A stretch of 64,000 bases of DNA from CBDBKE01 sp965218055 (GCA_965218055.1 CBDCKA010000002.1:806001-870000), one strand, 5' to 3'; numbered from the stretch's first letter, positions 1-8,163 are shown. The notes: generated by a model not told the origin, from the sequence alone. Numbers and translations are program-made.

Positions 1-676
1 CCGGCCCGGTGCTGTAGGCGCGCCACTCGTGCTTGCCGGTCTTGAGATCGTAGGCGTCCAGGTGACCGCGGGCACCGTACTCTCCCCCAGAAATACCGAC
101 GATTACTTTGTCATGGACCACCAGCGGAGCCGCGGTTAGAGTTTCCCCCCGCTTTGGATCGGCGTTTCGGGCTTTCCAAAGGACCTTGCCGGTACTGGCC
201 TCAAGGGCGTAGAGATGTCCATCTAAGGTGGTCGCAAGAATTTTCCCGTCCGCGTACGCCAGACCGCGGTTCACGAGGTCGCAGCAGGCAACCGACGGTG
301 CGGACTTATCCTGAACTGGACTGAATTTCCAGACAATGCGTCCAATGTTATTCAGATCGATCGCGTAGACGTAGTTGGGGTAGGAACTCTCGAAGTACAT
401 CATGTCACCGATGACAAGAGGTTGGCCTTCCTGTCCCCGGAGGGTACCCGTCGACATCGTCCAAGCAACCCGAAGGTCTTTCGTGTTATGGACGTTAATC
501 TGGTCTAGTTTGCTGTAGCGGATACCACTATAGCTTCCGAGGGGCATGACCCACTGTTGAGGATTCTGGGACATTTGCTCGAGAGACCCGTTGGCTGGTG
601 CAGGAGTGGGAGCAATCGCAGCGCATGCACAAACTGCTATTGCCCAGCGCCAAAGCCGTTTCATTCTTCCCTTCAT
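1..676 (-). CDS. xoxF: PQQ-dependent methanol dehydrogenase, XoxF-like (partial, C-terminus beyond left edge)
   Basis: Periplasmic quinoprotein alcohol dehydrogenase that would oxidise methanol or related alcohols using PQQ plus a metal and pass electrons to a cytochrome c. The ATG at 676 opens about 225 codons with no stop before the window edge, roughly the first third of the family's usual ~600 residues. A signal peptide (MKGRMKRLWRWAIAVC...) is followed by the family N-terminus (QQWVMPLGSYSGIRYSKL) and by CCDLVNRGLAYADGK, which holds the vicinal Cys-Cys disulphide pair typical of MxaF/XoxF/ExaA enzymes. The start is supported by AGAAGGAGA about 6 bases upstream; an in-frame ATG at 664 is an alternative. 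XoxF is preferred over other quinoproteins because a XoxJ-like binding protein and a cytochrome c lie upstream on the same strand. The residues that distinguish lanthanide from calcium enzymes are outside the window. Confidence 0.85.
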   Translation of the reverse strand, partial: MKGRMKRLWRWAIAVCACAAIAPTPAPANGSLEQMSQNPQQWVMPLGSYSGIRYSKLDQINVHNTKDLRVAWTMSTGTLRGQEGQPLVIGDMMYFESSYPNYVYAIDLNNIGRIVWKFSPVQDKSAPSVACCDLVNRGLAYADGKILATTLDGHLYALEASTGKVLWKARNADPKRGETLTAAPLVVHDKVIVGISGGEYGARGHLDAYDLKTGKHEWRAYSTGP

Positions 677-818
677 CGTCGGTTCTCCTTCTATTATCTC
701 TTCTTGGGTATTCATTCCACGCTTAGTAACAGATGACCTTCGGTGTCTGAGTAGGTTGGCTCTCGCCCGCGGCACCGCGCGGTACATTGTTAAGAACCCC
801 CTCTGTCACGCCTGTTGC

Positions 819-833
819 GGTGCAAATTGCACC
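819..833. promoter_or_regulatory. Perfect inverted repeat upstream of xoxF (candidate operator)
   Basis: GGTGCAA-A-TTGCACC is a perfect 7-bp dyad with a one-base centre, about 143 bases upstream of the xoxF ATG. It is flanked by a direct repeat TGTTGCG at 813-819 and 836-842. It is the only striking element in the 401-base gene-free stretch 677-1077 between xoxF and the cytochrome gene. The form fits a dimeric regulator site, but no regulator gene is visible nearby and no family can be named. The long gap suggests that xoxF has its own promoter. Confidence 0.4.
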
Positions 834-1077
834 ACTGTTGCGCTACAGACTAGCATTGGCTGGGCCAATGTCAAGGACCCAAAGCTACCCCATTGATCCT
901 TAACAGACCGAAATCAGAGGCCCGCGATTTCCCCTCAGGGCAGGTGCGTCAGCCAGTCTTCTTGGTTCGCCACTGAGCCGATGACAAACGCCCAGCGACA
1001 ACCCGCCAATGTCGTGCTTTCGACTTTGCCCTCCCTCGCTCGGCGAACGGGCTCCCCTTTCCTCAAGAAACCGTCCG

Positions 1078-1827
1078 TTAGTCGAACTCAGACGGCGGCC
1101 TCCCGGCGGGCACCAGCCCGACGCTGCGCCCCCTCACGTACTGGTAGATTCGCTCAATCTCTTTGGCGTTGAAAAAGCCTGCCCAGCTCGGCATACCCTC
1201 GGCCTTCTTGCCTGCCATGGCTACTGCGAGAAACTGCTGCGGCGTCATGCCCGCGCGAAGGGAACGCCGCAGATCCGGCGCAAGCTGGCCACTCACCGCG
1301 TCTTGACCATGGCAGCGGAAGCAGTAGGAGTTGTACAATTGATAACCGCGGAAGACGCCCTTCGTGACCTTGTCATCCTTGCCTTCCACAAACAGGCGGA
1401 AATCCAATCGGACCGTCTCACCATTCTTAAGATTGTAAGTGTATTTCTTTGTGCCAGCCCCAGGCTTAGCAGCCACCCGGTCTTTTAACGAGAGGATCCA
1501 TTTGACCATTTCTCTGAGCTGGGTATCCGTCAAATTAGGGTGGGGGGGCATCGCCACCTCGCCCCATTCACCGGAGCCGCCCTGCCGGATCCTGGCGGCC
1601 AGCTTTTCCACAATTCCTGTTTGCCCCGCGTACCGCTTGGCCACGGCGTTATAGGCCGGGCCCACCAGTTGGCGGTCAATGGCGTGGCAGGAAGAGCAAT
1701 CGCTATCTTCTACCAGCTTTTCGGCCTCTTCCCCTGCGGGCTTTTTGTTCGCCGGTGGCGTCTGGGCCCCAGCCCACACCCAAACTTGGGCCATCGCCAC
1801 GAAGAACAGCGCCATTGCGGCAGTCAT
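1078..1827 (-). CDS. Dihaem c-type cytochrome, putative electron acceptor of XoxF (XoxG-like)
   Basis: Exported dihaem cytochrome c, probably taking electrons from the neighbouring methanol dehydrogenase. Haem motif 1 is CSSCH, within a c551/c552-like domain with a later MPPHPNL methionine-ligand region. Haem motif 2 is CFRCH, in a second domain with GMPSWAG as probable Met ligand and an ending rich in Arg and Pro. The ATG at 1827 is chosen because it gives a signal peptide (MTAAMALFFVAMAQVWVWAG); the frame is open to an ATG at 1926, which sits 3 bases after the xoxJ stop and could allow translational coupling. It lies between xoxJ and xoxF on the same strand. The two-domain form differs from the single-haem XoxG of methylotrophic Proteobacteria, so the assignment rests partly on context. 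Confidence 0.75.
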   Translation of the reverse strand: MTAAMALFFVAMAQVWVWAGAQTPPANKKPAGEEAEKLVEDSDCSSCHAIDRQLVGPAYNAVAKRYAGQTGIVEKLAARIRQGGSGEWGEVAMPPHPNLTDTQLREMVKWILSLKDRVAAKPGAGTKKYTYNLKNGETVRLDFRLFVEGKDDKVTKGVFRGYQLYNSYCFRCHGQDAVSGQLAPDLRRSLRAGMTPQQFLAVAMAGKKAEGMPSWAGFFNAKEIERIYQYVRGRSVGLVPAGRPPSEFD

Positions 1828-1929
1828 GTCCCTGCCAAAGCCCCCCTCCTTCTTGTGTGAGGTTACCTCAATCCCCGCGTCTGGTAACTCTGCCGCACGA
1901 ACCGGCATGCCTTCAGAGGAGATCATGGG

Positions 1930-2730
1930 TCAGCGCTCGGGCGTGTACAATTTCACGCCGTGCTCACTTAGTATGGAGGTGAGTTCCGTCTGGTGCTTAG
2001 CGATCACCTCGTCGAGTCGCTTTTTCAAGGCGGTGTCGTCGTCGCGTACTCCCATGGACATAGGGAACACGTACTGCTCCGGCGAACCTGTAGCCCGTTC
2101 GCTCGGAACTCCCACGACATTTAGATCGGGATACCTTTTTAGGAAGGCACCGATCGCGGGCTCCCAAGTGATCATGACATCGACTCGTCCGTTTTGGACT
2201 GCATCCAGCATGACAATGGGCGATTCCCCGGCATGACCTCCGATGTCGAAGGCAACCGCGCGTTGGACCATCCCACGTATCTTCAGGCCGCTTTCGGGCG
2301 GAGTGTCCTGTTCAAAGCCGACCTTGATCCGTTGAAGGACCGGCGAATCCATACTGGTGACGTCGTAGTTTGCAGATTTCTTAAAAATAAATACATAGGA
2401 CGAGATGTAATACGGTTCGGTAGTGCGTGCTTGCCGGCTTCCATACGGAATATCCATCACGACATCGCACTTGCTAGCGTCGAGCGTGGTGGCCAAGAAT
2501 TCGGAGAAACCGCCGTGCCCGCGGTAGCTTGCCCAGGTGTACTCCAACGTTTCGCCAAGCGCGTTGGCAACGGCTTCGGCGATCTTGTTTTCGAAGCCCT
2601 CCCCCGCCCGATTCGAATACGGTAGATAGTCGGGATCTGCGCAGACGCGCAACGCCTTGCCATGAACCGGGACTGCCGAGGACGCCAGGCTTGCGAGTGC
2701 CAAGGCGGCAACGAGGGAACCGAGCTTCAT
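1930..2730 (-). CDS. xoxJ: XoxJ/MoxJ-like periplasmic binding protein associated with quinoprotein dehydrogenase
   Basis: Periplasmic solute-binding-fold protein of the type encoded beside PQQ methanol dehydrogenases, thought to help assemble or activate the enzyme. The 266-residue product starts with a signal peptide (MKLGSLVAALALASLASSAV) and then LRVCADPDYLPYSN, the N-terminal signature of this family. It continues with CDVVMDIPYGS and a ligand-fold region ending at TWEPAIGAFLKRYPDL. The frame is open upstream to 2931, but that extension lies in a duplicated 106-bp repeat and lacks a signal peptide, so the ATG at 2730 is preferred. It is first in the xoxJ-cytochrome-xoxF series. The family call is firm, the exact role inferred. 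Confidence 0.8.
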   Translation of the reverse strand: MKLGSLVAALALASLASSAVPVHGKALRVCADPDYLPYSNRAGEGFENKIAEAVANALGETLEYTWASYRGHGGFSEFLATTLDASKCDVVMDIPYGSRQARTTEPYYISSYVFIFKKSANYDVTSMDSPVLQRIKVGFEQDTPPESGLKIRGMVQRAVAFDIGGHAGESPIVMLDAVQNGRVDVMITWEPAIGAFLKRYPDLNVVGVPSERATGSPEQYVFPMSMGVRDDDTALKKRLDEVIAKHQTELTSILSEHGVKLYTPER

Positions 2731-2783
2731 AAGTGTAATCCTACGACCTGAGGTGTGCCCGCCGGATCCCTGTCGAGTCAAGG

Positions 2784-2889
2784 CCATCTCCAACGACGTC
2801 AGCCGTGTCAAGGGTTCTTTCTTTCCGTTTTTCTTCCCTTCAGGCATAAAGATCCATCCGGGCAGGCGCACGCCTTTGGTCGGTAACTC
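2784..2889. repeat. 106-bp imperfect direct repeat, copy 1
   Basis: This stretch recurs at 2972-3077 with roughly a dozen to fifteen differences and equal length. Both copies can be read on the minus strand as a similar peptide (RLPGWI, then PE, NGKKEPLTR, TSLEM), so the pair may be a tandemly duplicated remnant of a gene end. It lies directly upstream of xoxJ, where a promoter would be expected. Confidence 0.75.
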
Positions 2890-2971
2890 TTTCTCCGTCG
2901 CCGAATCTTCATCCGTGTCCAGCCCCCTCACTCGGCCTGTGTTACTTCATCAGCTCGGTGTTGCCCACCAA

Positions 2972-3077
2972 CCATCTCTAACGACGTTGGCCGTGTCAAG
3001 GGTTCTTTCTTTCCGTTTCTGTTCTCTTCAGGCACAACGATCCATCCGGGCAGGCGCATGCCTTGGGTCGGCAACTC
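2972..3077. repeat. 106-bp imperfect direct repeat, copy 2
   Basis: Second copy of the repeat at 2784-2889, in the same orientation, 82 bases further on. It ends 4 bases before the terminal repeat of the deleted insertion sequence at 3082, so the element probably inserted at or near the edge of this copy. Confidence 0.75.
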
Positions 3078-3081
3078 GGTC

Positions 3082-3711
3082 TGACCAGACCGATTTTTTG
3101 TACCAACAGTAGCGAAAGTCTACATCATAGCCTGGGGCCGTGAAACCGGTTTTGGTAGTAGGAAAGGGTTATAGGCCCCCGGCGCCGGGGGCCTATAGCC
3201 CAGCGCGAGTGTGGCCGCCTCGTGTTGTATTCCTCCCGCCACTGTTCCACCACCACCTGTGCCTCCTTCAAGGAGTAAAAGATCTCTCCATTCAGGCAAT
3301 CATCCCGCAGCTTCCCATTGAAACTCTCACAGTATCCGTTCTCCCAAGGGCTGCCCGGTTCGATGTACAGCGTCGCGGTCCCTAGTTTCGCCAGCCACTG
3401 GCGCAGCTGTTGGGCAATGCACTCGGGCCCGTTATCAGAGCGAAGGTGCTCTGGAATGCCCTTCCACAGCATCACGTCCGACAACGTCTCGATGACCTCC
3501 TGACTGCCCATCCTTCGCTCTACCCGGATCGCCGGGCATTCTCGCGTGTATTCTCGATCAGCGTCAATAACCGCAACGTTTTCCCCTCATGCGTTCTGGC
3601 ACTCACGAAGTCATAGCTCCAAACATGATTCGGTCGTTCCAGCCGCAGCCGCACACAGGAACCGTCATTCAGCCACAATCGTCCCCGACCTGGTACAAAA
3701 AACCCTGGTCA
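3082..3711 (-). mobile_element. Internally deleted IS3-family element (third copy, transposase remnant)
   Basis: Both ends resemble those of the full copies (TGACCAGACCG...TTTTTTGTACCAA on the left; TGACCAGGG...TTTTTTGTACCA on the right when read inward), but only 630 of 1252 bases remain. All of orfA and the first part of orfB are missing. The rest encodes the DDE integrase core on the minus strand, with SDNGPE and WENGYCESFNGKLRD still visible between about 3185 and 3511. A frameshift near 3560 and another near 3210 break the frame. It cannot make transposase but could be mobilised in trans if its ends still work. Confidence 0.85.
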
Positions 3712-4026
3712 CGTCAGCTGAGCTTGGCCGTTCCACTGACTCGCCTGGTCTGTCTGCCGCCTCCAACCCGCTGTCGGTTCGGGCGCGTCCTGACACCTGC
3801 AGCCTTCGGAACTCCTGCCTGAAAGGATAAGTAAACCCTAGTCGGCAAGGCGGGACCTATTTGCTCTCAGCTATTGAAGTGACGCTGCCTCAAGGTAGGC
3901 ACTTGTCCGGTAAGCCGACTATACGTCCACTAGCCCTCGGCTAAGGCCAGTATTTATTTCCCAGCGGCCTACGGTGTGCTGGGATATCCTGTCGGCTTCG
4001 TTGCCCCGAGGGTTGAGCCAGACGCT
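3712..4026. other. Gene-free stretch carrying one arm of a long inverted repeat
   Basis: No convincing gene is seen. Bases 3876-3933 are the reverse complement of 9121-9178, with a 34-base exact core (CCGGACAAGTGCC followed by TACCTTGAGGC and onward). Relatives of the first half occur at 4446-4478 and 6886-6918. The motif GTCGG followed by GGACCTAT near 3841 also recurs near 6950. These look like scars of earlier mobile elements or duplications. Confidence 0.6.
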
Positions 4027-4377
4027 ATGCTCATCTCGCTGAAACGTGTCTACGCGACCCCGTCACGATCGGATGGCTGCCGCATTCTTGTCGAACGGCT
4101 GTGGCCCCGCGGTCTCGCGAAGCAGGACGCGAAGATCGGTCTCTGGCCCAAGGAAGCTGCCCCCTCCACCGAGCTGCGGCGCTGGTTCAACCACGAGCCG
4201 GACAAGTGGGCGGAGTTCAAGCGCAGATACTTCAAGGAGTTGCGCGCCCGTCCGGAGTCGCTGCATCCCATCCTCCAACGCGTCCGAGCTGGTCGGGTCA
4301 CCTTCGTCTTTGCCTCGCGAGAGCCGCGGTTGAACAACGCCGTCGCTCTCAAGGAGTACGTGGAGCGCACAGCCTGA
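4027..4377 (+). CDS. DUF488 family protein
   Basis: A 116-residue protein of the DUF488 (YeaO-like) family, function unknown. Family features are the opening KRVYATPS, then DGCRILVERLWPRGL, LRRWFNHEPDKWAEF and the closing FASREPRLNNAVALKEY. Length is normal, so the gene appears intact. The ATG at 4027 is chosen because the family sequence begins at once; the frame is open back to 3976. It stands alone in a repeat-rich area, just left of an IS3-family element whose insertion removed neighbouring sequence. Confidence 0.85.
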   Translation: MLISLKRVYATPSRSDGCRILVERLWPRGLAKQDAKIGLWPKEAAPSTELRRWFNHEPDKWAEFKRRYFKELRARPESLHPILQRVRAGRVTFVFASREPRLNNAVALKEYVERTA

Positions 4378-4445
4378 ATGAATCCAGCGGCATCACTCAG
4401 CCGACTTGGTCATTCATACCCCCACCCGCTCAGCGGTACGCCACT

Positions 4446-4478
4446 TGGATGTATAACGCCCTAACCGGACAAGTGCCC
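4446..4478 (+). repeat. Dispersed repeat related to 9121-9178
   Basis: Contains GGATGTATAACGC followed by AACCGGACAAGTGCC, the consensus shared with 3876-3933 (minus), 6886-6918 (minus) and 9121-9178 (plus). It lies 67 bases left of the full IS copy at 4545. All four copies sit in the rearranged 3-10 kb zone and none is inside an intact gene. Confidence 0.6.
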
Positions 4479-4614
4479 TCGTATCGCGCATTATCGCAAG
4501 ACAAGGACGTCGCCCACACGATGCGCAGATGTGTTTACCGATTCTGACCAGACCGATTTTTTGTACCAACCGTAGCGAGAGTTTACATCGCAGCCTGGGG
4601 CTGTGAAACTGGTT

Positions 4615-5457
4615 TCAGTGGCAGGGGAGGGGGGCTATAGCCCCCGGCGCCGGGGGCCTATAGCCGAGCGCCGAGTGCGGCCGCACCGTGTTGTATTGCA
4701 CCCTCCACTGTTCAATCACCACCTGTGCCTCCTTCAACGAGTAGAAGATCTCTCCATTCAGGCATTCGTCCCGCAGCTTCCCATTGAAACTCTCGCAGTA
4801 CCCGTTCTCCCAGGGACTGCCCGGTTCGATGTACAGTGTCCCTGTCCCTAGATTTGCCAACCACTGGCGCAGTTCTTGGGCGATGAACTCGGGACCATTG
4901 TCGGATCGAATCTGTTCCGGTATCCCTCGCCACAACATCACGTCCGACAACGCCTCAATGATTTGTTGGCTGCCCATCCTCCGCTCCACCCGGATCGCCA
5001 GGCATTCCCGCGTGTACTCATCCAGCAAGGTCAGCAGCCGCAGCGTTCTCCCCTCGTGCGTTCTGGCACTCATGAAGTCGTAGCTCCAAACGTGGTTCGG
5101 TCGCTCCGGCCGTAGTCGCACACAGGAGCCGTCGTTCAACCACAACCGACCCCGGGGCTTCTGTTTTTGCGGCACTTTCAGCCCCTCGCGCCGCCAGATT
5201 TGCTGTACTCGATCCTTGCCCACTTCCCATCCCACGCCCCGCAGTAAAGCGGTGATCCGGCGGTACCCATACCGCCCATACTTCGTTGCCAGGGCAATGA
5301 CAGCTCGCGTCAGCTTTTCTTCGTCCAGCCGAGGATTCGGTTCCTATCGTTGCGTCCCTCTCCATTGCCCCAGCAGCCGGCAGGCATACCGTTCCGACAA
5401 CCCGTGTTGCTCCCGCGCATGCTCTACCGCACAACGCCGCCGCTCAGGGCTTAGAAG
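4615..5457 (-). pseudogene. IS3-family transposase OrfB, interrupted by an in-frame stop
   Basis: Integrase-type DDE transposase reached from orfA by a -1 frameshift. Visible are RYGYRRI, the first catalytic Asp in VWSYDFMSA, the second in SDNGPEF and the catalytic Glu in WENGYCESFNGKLRDE, ending with NTVRPHSALGYRPP. An amber codon at 5344-5346 (after GTQR) separates the first ~38 codons from the integrase core; related proteins usually have Tyr there. A product starting after the stop would lack the N-terminal helix region. The same stop is present in copy B. Confidence 0.85.
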
Positions 5458-5690
5458 TTTCCCTGTGCCACATCCCGCAGCACCTGCTTCTCCAGCGACA
5501 GCTCCGCGACCAGTCGCTTCAGGCGAGTGTTCTCCTTCTCCAATTCCTTCAGCCGTTTCGCCTGATCCAGCTTCAGCCCCCCATATTCCTTCCGCCACCG
5601 GTAGTAGGTCTGGGTGTGGATTCCGGCTTCTTTGCAGGCTTGGGGCGCAGTCTTCCCGTTCGCCATCTGCACTTCTATCTGCCGTAGCAC
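5451..5690 (-). CDS. IS3-family transposase OrfA (helix-turn-helix protein)
   Basis: DNA-binding subunit of the insertion sequence, about 79 residues or more: an HTH segment (TAPQACKEAGIHTQTYYRWRKE) followed by a leucine-zipper-like coiled coil (RLKELEKENTRLKRL). The annotated start is a GTG. The frame is open about 50 bases further upstream with family-like residues (YKPEQIVAVLRQIEV), but no standard start codon was found there. Its end carries GGGAAAC (5457-5463 on the minus strand) directly before the stop, a canonical -1 slippery heptamer leading into orfB. Confidence 0.85.
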   Translation of the reverse strand: MLRQIEVQMANGKTAPQACKEAGIHTQTYYRWRKEYGGLKLDQAKRLKELEKENTRLKRLVAELSLEKQVLRDVAQGNF

Positions 5691-5788
5691 CGCTACAATC
5701 TGCTCCGGCTTGTAACTCCTTGTCGGCTTGACCTCACTTCCTCCTCAAGTGGATTCTCTCTCTTTCCACTTGGTACAAAAAGCGCCGG

Positions 5789-6658
5789 TCAGGTCACCTG
5801 CCGAAGCTGTTCCTGCGTGTTCATGACGATCGGGCCGTACCATGCAACGGGTTCCTCCAGGGGCTTTCCCGAGACCAGGAGAAACCGGATCCCGTCTTCT
5901 CCAGCCTGTACCGTGAGCTCGTCACCGCGGTCAAAGAGCACGAGTGAGCGGTTGGCAGCCTCCGAGGGCGGTTTCGTATCAGCCCATCCGACCCCTTCAG
6001 TCGGCACAGAAAGCGGACCCGAAGCGTTGCAGAACTTGCCAAGCCCTCCAAAAACATAAGCAAAGGCGTGTCGAGTTGTCTCGACCGGGAATGTCTTTCT
6101 CTTGCCGGGGGGAATGGAAACATCTAGATAAATCGGGTCGGCTGCGATCCCATCCACTGGGCCGGTCGCGTCCCAAAAACTTCCGCAAATGACACGAACT
6201 TCAGTTCCGTCATCATCCTTGATGAAGGGGATGTCAGTCGCCTTCACCTCCTGATAACGGGGTTTCGTCATCTTGAGCGATGATGGAAGATTCGCCCATA
6301 ACTGGAAACCATGCATCCGGCCGCCTGGATCACCCTTTGGCATCTCCTGGTGAATGATGCCGCTTCCCGCGGTCATCCACTGAACGTCTCCTGCGTCTAT
6401 GATGCCGCGGTTTCCGATGCTGTCGCCGTGCTCGACGCTTCCCGCGAGGATGTATGTGATGGTCTCGATCCCTCGGTGGGGATGCCACGGGAATCCCGCT
6501 TGGTAATCCTCCGGACGTTCATTCCGGAAGTCGTCGAGCAGGAGGAACGGGTCGAACTCGGACGTGTTGCCGAAGCCGAACGCCCGGCGCAGATTCACAC
6601 CTGCGCCTTCGCGGGTTGGCTTGGCCGTGATGAGCCGCTTTATTGGCCGAAGCGACAT
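5789..6658 (-). CDS. Pirin family protein, C-terminus truncated by IS copy A
   Basis: Cupin-fold pirin-like protein of 289 codons. The metal-site region is seen in FPWHPHRGIETITYIL and VEHGDS, followed by QWMTAGSGIIHQEM and HGFQLWANLP. The ATG at 6658 has a near-perfect GGAGG 5-6 bases upstream. The native sequence stops at 5797 (MNTQEQLRQ); the last two residues and the stop come from the IS end, whereas pirins normally continue for another 10-20 residues. The catalytic cupin domain is complete, so the protein might still fold. Some pirins act as quercetinases or redox sensors; no specific role can be assigned. Confidence 0.85.
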   Translation of the reverse strand: MSLRPIKRLITAKPTREGAGVNLRRAFGFGNTSEFDPFLLLDDFRNERPEDYQAGFPWHPHRGIETITYILAGSVEHGDSIGNRGIIDAGDVQWMTAGSGIIHQEMPKGDPGGRMHGFQLWANLPSSLKMTKPRYQEVKATDIPFIKDDDGTEVRVICGSFWDATGPVDGIAADPIYLDVSIPPGKRKTFPVETTRHAFAYVFGGLGKFCNASGPLSVPTEGVGWADTKPPSEAANRSLVLFDRGDELTVQAGEDGIRFLLVSGKPLEEPVAWYGPIVMNTQEQLRQVT

Positions 6659-7164
6659 TAGGGACCTCCAGTGCTGATAACATAGTTCAGAATACCCCAA
6701 AGGCGCTGCGGGAAGATGCGTCCGATTGCCGTCTCGCCACTCACCGAAGGGGAGTTCAACGAGATCCGCTGCATGGGCGGTCTGTAAAACCTCTGTTCTA
6801 AGGCCAGGTTCTAGGGCGCCGCTGAAAACGGGGAAGCTGGTCATTTCCGGAAGAGCCGGGCCGCAACATTCAGCGGGCCGGGTAGTGAGTCAGTTTCCGA
6901 TAAGCGCGTTATACATCCACTAGGCGGCGTGTCAGCATCGCTAAAGACTAGCCGACAGGTGGGACCTATCCGCTTAATCTGGGGCAAGCGTCTTCTGCTC
7001 CGAGACTTGCAGCCATAATTAAAGCCCACGGCTGGAACACGGCGAACCTCATCACTTGCGCCATCACCAAGACATCGAAGCCGTCCGGCCTTGCGAATCG
7101 GAGTATCATCCTCCCACGGGCTAAATTGGCTTACCCGACTATTGCGGGAAGGGGGTCCAGCAAG
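6659..7164. other. Gene-free stretch between pirin and the TPR fragment
   Basis: Nothing recognisable is encoded. Bases 6886-6918 carry a minus-strand copy of the GTATAACGC repeat family. Bases 7095-7150 (GGAGTATCATCCTCCCA then GGGCTAAATTGGC) resemble the upstream regions of the intact TPR genes at 26130 and 27476, so they are probably the original promoter and leader region of the TPR fragment that follows. Confidence 0.5.
6886..6918 (-). repeat. Dispersed repeat, GTATAACGC family
   Basis: Reverse complement reads CTAGTGGATGTATAACGC followed by GCTTATCGG, matching 4446-4478 and the reverse complement of 3918-3933 (CTAGTGGACGTATA). It is one of four related copies in the 3-10 kb zone. Confidence 0.55.
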
Positions 7165-7497
7165 ATGATGAGAGCAAAAACTGCCTGGCTGCTGCTGGGA
7201 ATACTTTCTCTGGCCTCCTTTGCCGTGGCCCAAGACACGGCCTGGGAGAAGTACATGAAAGCCGCCAAGGCAGCCTTTGACCAAGGTCAGTACGCCGAGG
7301 CTGAGAAACAACTGGCTGCCGCGCTCAAACAGGCGGAAAAGTTCGGAGAGCAGGACCCGCGTTTGGCAAGCAGCCTGAACGCCCTGGGAATGGTCTACGA
7401 CAGGCAGGGTAGGTACGCCGAGGTCGAGCCGCTTTACCGGCGCTCGTTGGCGATTGCTGAGAAGGTCCTGGGGCCGGAGCATCCGAACGTGGCCAGG
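7165..7497 (+). pseudogene. Truncated exported TPR protein (5' fragment)
   Basis: N-terminal 111 or so codons of a protein closely related to the intact TPR genes at 26130 and 27476. The signal peptide (MMRAKTAWLLLGILSLASF) is followed by TAWEKYMKAAKAAFDQGQYAEAEKQL and the start of the kinesin-light-chain-like repeat (AEVEPLYRRSLAIAEKVLGPEHPNVARS). Similarity ends abruptly at about 7497, where the opposite strand becomes the SGNH hydrolase fragment; the frame then runs on through unrelated sequence to 8118. The gene was cut by recombination, not by an insertion sequence, since no IS end is visible at the junction. Confidence 0.85.
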
Positions 7498-8163
7498 TCT
7501 TGTGCACACATTCGGCCTCTCTTCGACTTGATTCTTTTCCACCCGCACACGGACGTGAGGATTAGTCCCCTCCAAAGGATCGCGCACTCGGAACGACCGG
7601 AAGCCGTCGAGGTTTCGGAAATGATCGTCATCGAAAACATTGAGAATAATGTAGGCAGCCGGGTGATTCCTCTCGACCTTCTTCATTCGCAGGTAGGCCT
7701 GATAGACGCTATAGCCTCCCACGCCGTGGTTCTTGATTGGCTCACCGAGGTGAGCAGCGAGAGCTTCCTGCCAAGTCTCGCCGTCGTTGACCTGATCACA
7801 GTGGGTATAACTGTTCCCGTAGGTGCGAATTCGCGCCTGTTCGTTTGGAAAGTTCACTCTTGTCCGCGCGCCTGTTCTCTCATAGGTGTGGTAAGTCCGC
7901 GAACCGTCCAGGCCGTCGTCACGGTAGGAATCCACCAGCCTACAGCCAAGGTCGGGATCGTACACCCAGCCGAAATTGGCATGGTAGCCGGCAATCATAG
8001 GCTTCTTGTTCAGGAAGCCCGCCACCCAATCGCGAGTGCGCACAAGCGACCGAAGGTAGGCGACAGTTTCGTCTTCCTGGTTCTGAGCGCACAATTTCAA
8101 GCCGGCCGCGGCGCCTAGAGCCGCCAGAAACTGGCGTCTCGGCAGTTCCATGTTCTTTGCCAT
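7498..8163 (-). pseudogene. Truncated Tat-exported SGNH/GDSL-hydrolase-like protein (5' fragment)
   Basis: From the ATG at 8163 a twin-arginine signal is visible (PRRQFLAALGAAAGLKLC), then a mature region with RIRTYGNSYTHCDQVNDGETW and HGVGGYSVYQAYLRMKKV. These match the GNSxT block I and the G-containing block II of SGNH-type esterases, and AAYIILNVFDDDHFRN follows. After about 220 codons similarity stops at the junction with the oppositely oriented TPR fragment; the frame continues to 6841 through antisense TPR sequence and is not real coding. The C-terminal catalytic Asp/His region is therefore missing. The hydrolase call is moderate because only the N-terminal half remains. Confidence 0.6.

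Larger units (their letters stand above)
4545..5796 (-). mobile_element. IS3-family insertion sequence, copy A (1252 bp)
   Basis: Complete element with imperfect terminal inverted repeats: TGACCAGACCG then TTTTTTGTACCAA at the left, TGACCTGACCGG then TTTTTGTACCAA read inward from the right. It encodes orfA and orfB on the minus strand. Its translated products are all identical to those of the inverted copy at 14776-16027 and the length is the same. No target duplication is visible (GATTC on the left, CCTGC on the right). Its right end cuts the pirin gene, and the missing pirin tail is not found on the left side, so insertion was accompanied or followed by a deletion or rearrangement. The proteins suggest the IS407-like group of the IS3 family. 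Confidence 0.92.

Noticed and set aside
7498..8118. C-terminal continuation of the plus-strand TPR frame
   Set aside because: After 7497 the sequence is the reverse complement of the SGNH hydrolase fragment and has no TPR pattern.
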